This document shows, piece by piece, positions 61,181 to 64,000 of a DNA stretch of 64,000 bases (the first letter of the stretch is position 1; every line of letters starts with the position of its first letter). The stretch comes from Hyalangium versicolor (lineage in GTDB: Bacteria > Myxococcota > Myxococcia > Myxococcales > Myxococcaceae). Location of the stretch: NCBI RefSeq assembly GCF_020103695.1, contig NZ_JAHXBF010000022.1, positions 124,001 through 188,000 on the forward strand, in the 5' to 3' direction. Position numbers and translations under genes: made by a program. The notes under the pieces were generated by a model. The model saw nothing but the letters and a program-made list of their open reading frames with translations. It did no database searches and had not been told where the DNA came from.

Positions 61181-61198
61181 CTCCCCACTAGTGGGGAG
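61181..61198. promoter_or_regulatory. Perfect 18-bp palindrome upstream of allA
   Basis: CTCCCCACTAGTGGGGAG, centred 79 bp before the allA start. A perfect palindrome without a loop suits a dimeric repressor better than a terminator. It may control allA; no second copy was seen. Confidence 0.5.
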
Positions 61199-61260
61199 CG
61201 GCGCTCACGATCCACTGAGATCGGGCCCCATCCTACAGGGCCCCTGGTCCCGCAAGCCCT

Positions 61261-61300
61261 GAAAACAAGAACACCCGGGGCCATGGAGAGGTCCCGGGTG
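61261..61300 (-). terminator. Rho-independent terminator of the exonuclease-like gene
   Basis: On the minus strand CACCCGGG and CCCGGGTG (61293-61300 and 61272-61279) form an 8-bp stem with a 13-base loop, followed by TTCTTGTTTT. It lies 35 bp after the stop at 61335. Confidence 0.85.
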
Positions 61301-61334
61301 CCTTGCTCTTCAACCGCCGTTCAGGCGCGCCTCC

Positions 61335-63041
61335 TTAGAAGGCGGTTCCGTTGGCCTTCTTACCCGGCGAAGACGAGGTGCTGCCCACGCTGGTGTGCAG
61401 CACGAAGCTCGCGCCGCTGGTGACATCCGGGCTGCGGTTGGCCGACACCCCGTCCGTCCCCGTGAGCCCCGAGCCGAAGGTGGCCGTGTCCACCGTCGTC
61501 CCCGAAGAGTTCTTCACCGTCACCGTCTCGGTGCTGTTTGACAGGTTGAGCGAACCCGTGGACGAGCCCACCGCGTTCGTCACCCCCGACGGAATGCCCG
61601 CCGAACTCCCGAACACGACAATCGCCTTGCCCGCCGCCAGCGTCGTGCCGCTGGCGAACGTGTGCCGCAGACCCGTCGCATCCGAGATCGTCCACCCGGC
61701 GATGCTCACCGACGAGCTGCTCGGGTTGACCAGCTCCACGAACTCACCGTTCACGTCCGAGCCAGCCTCGTTGATGAGCACCTCGTTGATGAACACGGTG
61801 CCCGTGCCCGTGCCGCCGCCGGTGGTGATGGTGAAGTTCGCGTTGCTCGAGTCCGTGACGGCCGAGTTGGACGCATCCGTCACCCGCACCTTCGCGGTGG
61901 TGGTGGCGCTGCTGGGCACCGTCCACGTGTAGCTGCCCGTCGAGGCCGACGTGCTGGAGGTGAGCACCGTCCAGGTGCTGCCGTTCAGCGTGTACTCCAC
62001 CTTCACGTTCGTCACGCTGGAGGCCGTCCAGGTGATGGCCTGGCTGCTGCCGCCCGCATAGCTCTCGCCACCGTTGGGCGACGTCACCGTGATGCTCGCG
62101 CTCGTCGTGTCACCGGGGATGAGGAAGTCCTTGATGACGCCCATGTGCTGCATGTTGGTGGCGCCGCTGTCGGCGGCCAGCGCCGGGGAGATCTCCGAGA
62201 TGGGCGAGTACACGCGAGTATCCGCCACCACACCTCCGGCGAAAGAGCTGCCACCAATCACCGTGGCCACCTGGTACTGGCGCAGATCGCTGTCCACCAG
62301 CACGTGATCGTACGGCTTGGCGCGTGCCGCGTTGGTGTTGTTGTTGCCGTTGCGGTCCGCCGGGTACGGGCTCGTCGTCGTCACCACCGAGGAGAAGGCG
62401 GTAAAGAGAGCCTCGGAGCGGGTGTCGCTGTTGAAGTCACCGCCGATGGCCAGGTAATCCCCGGTGGGGACGTTGGCCTTGATGAAGTTGCTCAGGTTGG
62501 TCGCCTCGGTGTTGCGCACGGAGCTGCTCGAGGTGAGCAGGTGCACGCTGACCACCCAGAGGTCCTTCGAGCCCGGCACGTCGATGCGCGCCCAGGCGAA
62601 GTCCCGGTTGTCCACCTGCGTGTCATCCCACTCGCCCGAGGCGATGATGGGCCAGCGGCTGATGATGCCGTTGGGGATCTGCGCGCCGCCCTCGCGGTAG
62701 TAGTAGAAGCTCGTCCCAAAGGCCGAGTCGACAAAGCTCCGGATGGCGCTGGCCGAGTTGTCCCCGTAGTTGAACTCCTGGATCATCACCACATCCGGCT
62801 TGAACCCCTTGAAGATGCGGATGCCTTCGCCCGGGTCATAGCTCTGCCCGTTGCCACTGGTGATGTTGGCGGCCATCAAGCGCACCGCCGTGCTCGCCGC
62901 GGCCTGCTGCGTGCCCAGGGTGTCACTGTCTACCTGCTCCTGCTCGGTGCCACCGCAGGCCACGAGCGTCAGGGAGACCAGGGCCGCCAGCAGCCGGCGG
63001 TCCAGAAAGGAGTGCCTCGAGGAGGTTTCGGTCTTTGTCAC
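61335..63041 (-). CDS. Endonuclease/exonuclease/phosphatase-like lipoprotein with lamin-tail domain
   Basis: 568 residues from GTG at 63041, the only start that leaves an intact lipoprotein signal (LVSLTLVACGG, Cys about 31). An EEP-fold domain fills about 50-290: VMIQEFNYGD, SVHLLTSSSS, GGDFNSD and a late KPYDHVLVD carry the catalytic Glu, Asp/Asn and His. A Ser/Thr-rich Ig-like region follows (about 310-400), then a lamin-tail domain (about 415-530: VFINEVLINEAGSDVNGEFVELVNP). It probably degrades nucleic acid or phosphate esters at the cell surface. Confidence 0.85.
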   Translation of the reverse strand: MTKTETSSRHSFLDRRLLAALVSLTLVACGGTEQEQVDSDTLGTQQAAASTAVRLMAANITSGNGQSYDPGEGIRIFKGFKPDVVMIQEFNYGDNSASAIRSFVDSAFGTSFYYYREGGAQIPNGIISRWPIIASGEWDDTQVDNRDFAWARIDVPGSKDLWVVSVHLLTSSSSVRNTEATNLSNFIKANVPTGDYLAIGGDFNSDTRSEALFTAFSSVVTTTSPYPADRNGNNNTNAARAKPYDHVLVDSDLRQYQVATVIGGSSFAGGVVADTRVYSPISEISPALAADSGATNMQHMGVIKDFLIPGDTTSASITVTSPNGGESYAGGSSQAITWTASSVTNVKVEYTLNGSTWTVLTSSTSASTGSYTWTVPSSATTTAKVRVTDASNSAVTDSSNANFTITTGGGTGTGTVFINEVLINEAGSDVNGEFVELVNPSSSSVSIAGWTISDATGLRHTFASGTTLAAGKAIVVFGSSAGIPSGVTNAVGSSTGSLNLSNSTETVTVKNSSGTTVDTATFGSGLTGTDGVSANRSPDVTSGASFVLHTSVGSTSSSPGKKANGTAF

Positions 63042-63370
63042 GATGGATTGAGTCCTGCTCCGGAACCGGAGCGATCGGGGGATTTTCAGAGACGACAGGT
63101 TCTCCGAAGGGAGCAGGCATTCCTGCTCCCCTCCCACCTTATCGCCATGTTTCAGGCCCGCGTTGCGTGAACGCGCAGTGAACACTCCTCCTGGATTGCA
63201 GTCACAGCGGACACCCACCCCTCCATGTTTCACGCAAGGTTTGCGCAAGGTTTGCCTGTTCCTCAGCATCCCCGCAAAACATGCGCTTTCTCGATCGCCC
63301 TTCGAGGAAGACAGGGCGTGGCATCCCCATTGCTGAAGAGAGGAGTCCCCCCCTCCTCGCATCTTCAGCC
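63042..63370. promoter_or_regulatory. Divergent promoter region with tandem repeat
   Basis: A 329-bp gap between the nuclease-like gene (minus) and the MBL-fold gene (plus). GCAAGGTTTGC is repeated twice without a gap at 63234-63255, and each copy is itself GCAA-N3-TTGC, which looks like a pair of binding sites. A GAGGAG/CTCCTC stem lies near 63341-63358, just before the MBL-fold ATG. No gene was found. Confidence 0.5.
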
Positions 63371-64000
63371 ATGACCACCTCTCCCTTCCCCGTCCCTGCG
63401 AATCCGGATCTGCGCCTGGTGCCCGTCGAGATTGCCCCCGAGACCTTCTGGGTGGGCAAGCGGGAGCCCGGCAGCATCTTCTACGCGAACCCCTACCTGC
63501 GCCGCTTTCGTGGCGTGGACCCGAAGACCCAGAAACAAAATGAGTTCAACCTGCTGATCGATCCCGGCTCGAGCAGCGACTTCTCCACCATCCACACGAA
63601 GGTGACGTCGCTGATTGGCGGCATGGAGCGCCTGTCCGCCGTCTTCATCAACCACCAGGATCCGGACGTGGGCTCGTCCGCGGCCATCATCTCCGCGCGC
63701 TACGCCCCTCGCGCCGGCATCGTCTGCTCGGAGGACACGTGGCGGCTCATCGTCCACATGAACCTGCCGCGCAACCGCTTCATCGCCACGGAGAAGTTCG
63801 CCCAGGGGCTGAACGTCCCCACCGGCCACAAGCTGCTGCCGGTGCCCTCGCCCTTCTGCCATTTCCGCGGCGCGGTGATGCTCTATGATCCGCAGACGCG
63901 CGTGCTGTTCTCGGGCGATCTGTTCGGCGGGCTCACCGACGCCAACGCCCAGGGCCTGTGGGCCGAGGAGAACGACTGGAAGGGCATCCGCGCCTTCCAT
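63371..64000 (+). CDS. MBL-fold oxidoreductase-like protein (partial, runs off window)
   Basis: 210 residues from the ATG at 63371, open to the window end. INHQDPDVGSSAAIISARY corresponds to the HxExD-like metal box of flavodiiron-type metallo-beta-lactamase domains, and LFSGDLFGG gives a further metal Asp. LLIDPGSSSDF at the start of the domain is also typical. It may be an oxygen or NO-related sensor or reductase; without the C-terminus this cannot be settled. No ribosome site is visible just before the ATG. Confidence 0.75.
   Translation, partial: MTTSPFPVPANPDLRLVPVEIAPETFWVGKREPGSIFYANPYLRRFRGVDPKTQKQNEFNLLIDPGSSSDFSTIHTKVTSLIGGMERLSAVFINHQDPDVGSSAAIISARYAPRAGIVCSEDTWRLIVHMNLPRNRFIATEKFAQGLNVPTGHKLLPVPSPFCHFRGAVMLYDPQTRVLFSGDLFGGLTDANAQGLWAEENDWKGIRAFH

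Noticed and set aside
1..64000. tRNA, rRNA, CRISPR and intact insertion sequences.
   Set aside because: No TTCGANTC-type arms, no spaced repeats and no transposase frame were noticed by eye on either strand; a dedicated scan was not possible.

Overview
The window is about 69% GC (rough visual estimate) and densely coded, with very high G/C at third codon positions. Its gene content is typical of a myxobacterium of the suborder Cystobacterineae (Archangium, Cystobacter, Hyalangium or Stigmatella-like): a caspase-fold protease behind a sigma/zinc-finger pair, GON-domain surface proteins (one with a MYXO-CTERM-like tail), a DUF2381 paralog, PAS/GAF kinases and many lipoproteins. The genus call is inference. 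No rRNA, tRNA, CRISPR array or intact insertion sequence was seen.

Layout. 0.1-5 kb (minus): a proline-iminopeptidase-like hydrolase, then a sigma factor, a zinc-finger/membrane partner and a caspase-fold protease with an EF-hand, the last three overlapping by 4 bp. 5.2-8.7 kb (plus): two tandem paralogous GON-domain surface proteins. 8.9-22.1 kb: the highlight, a candidate RiPP (modified peptide) cluster. It holds a sigma-54 activator, a YcaO-TfuA pair, a divergent MNIO (DUF692) with an HvfC-like partner, four Fe(II)/2-oxoglutarate oxygenases (TauD, PhyH-like, P4H-like, JmjC/cupin_8), a diiron candidate, an LpxL-like acyltransferase, an acyl-CoA dehydrogenase and a 101-residue precursor-like peptide ending in DSCEGGCAATQT. 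Four -24/-12 type elements sit in its two divergent intergenic regions, which suggests the activator fires the units together. 22.1-25.1 kb: a TetR regulator with a clear operator, an M28 peptidase and a HemW-like radical SAM enzyme; they may or may not belong to the cluster.

25.2-32.8 kb: a YwgA/Panacea-like + DUF488 fusion with its dual-OB-type partner (possible defence pair), an AraC remnant, a VOC protein, a large PAS/GAF histidine kinase and an acyltransferase-epimerase pair. 32.9-43.4 kb: a membrane TPR-like protein, M48 peptidase, RBBP9-like hydrolase, an 845-aa unknown, a lipoprotein gene interrupted by one in-frame stop with a small partner gene, a pseudouridine synthase, a GNAT enzyme and a ThrE-type exporter.

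43.4-49.2 kb: xanthine dehydrogenase subunits, a DoxX-like protein, an AI-2E-type transporter and a 65-codon orphan. 49.6-56.4 kb: an M49 (DPP III-like) peptidase behind an overlapping operon of TPR/zinc-ribbon membrane protein, MurG-like glycosyltransferase and two radical SAM enzymes. 56.5-64 kb: a hydrolase-fold protein that closely resembles cofactor-free 2,4-dioxygenases (HOD/AqdC, which open the PQS ring), an ECF sigma/membrane partner pair, a DUF2381-lipoprotein pair, a Cys-rich lipoprotein, ureidoglycolate lyase, a lipoprotein nuclease-like protein with lamin-tail domain and a strong terminator, and the start of an MBL-fold gene that runs off the window.

All functions are read from sequence and family memory; no database search was run.
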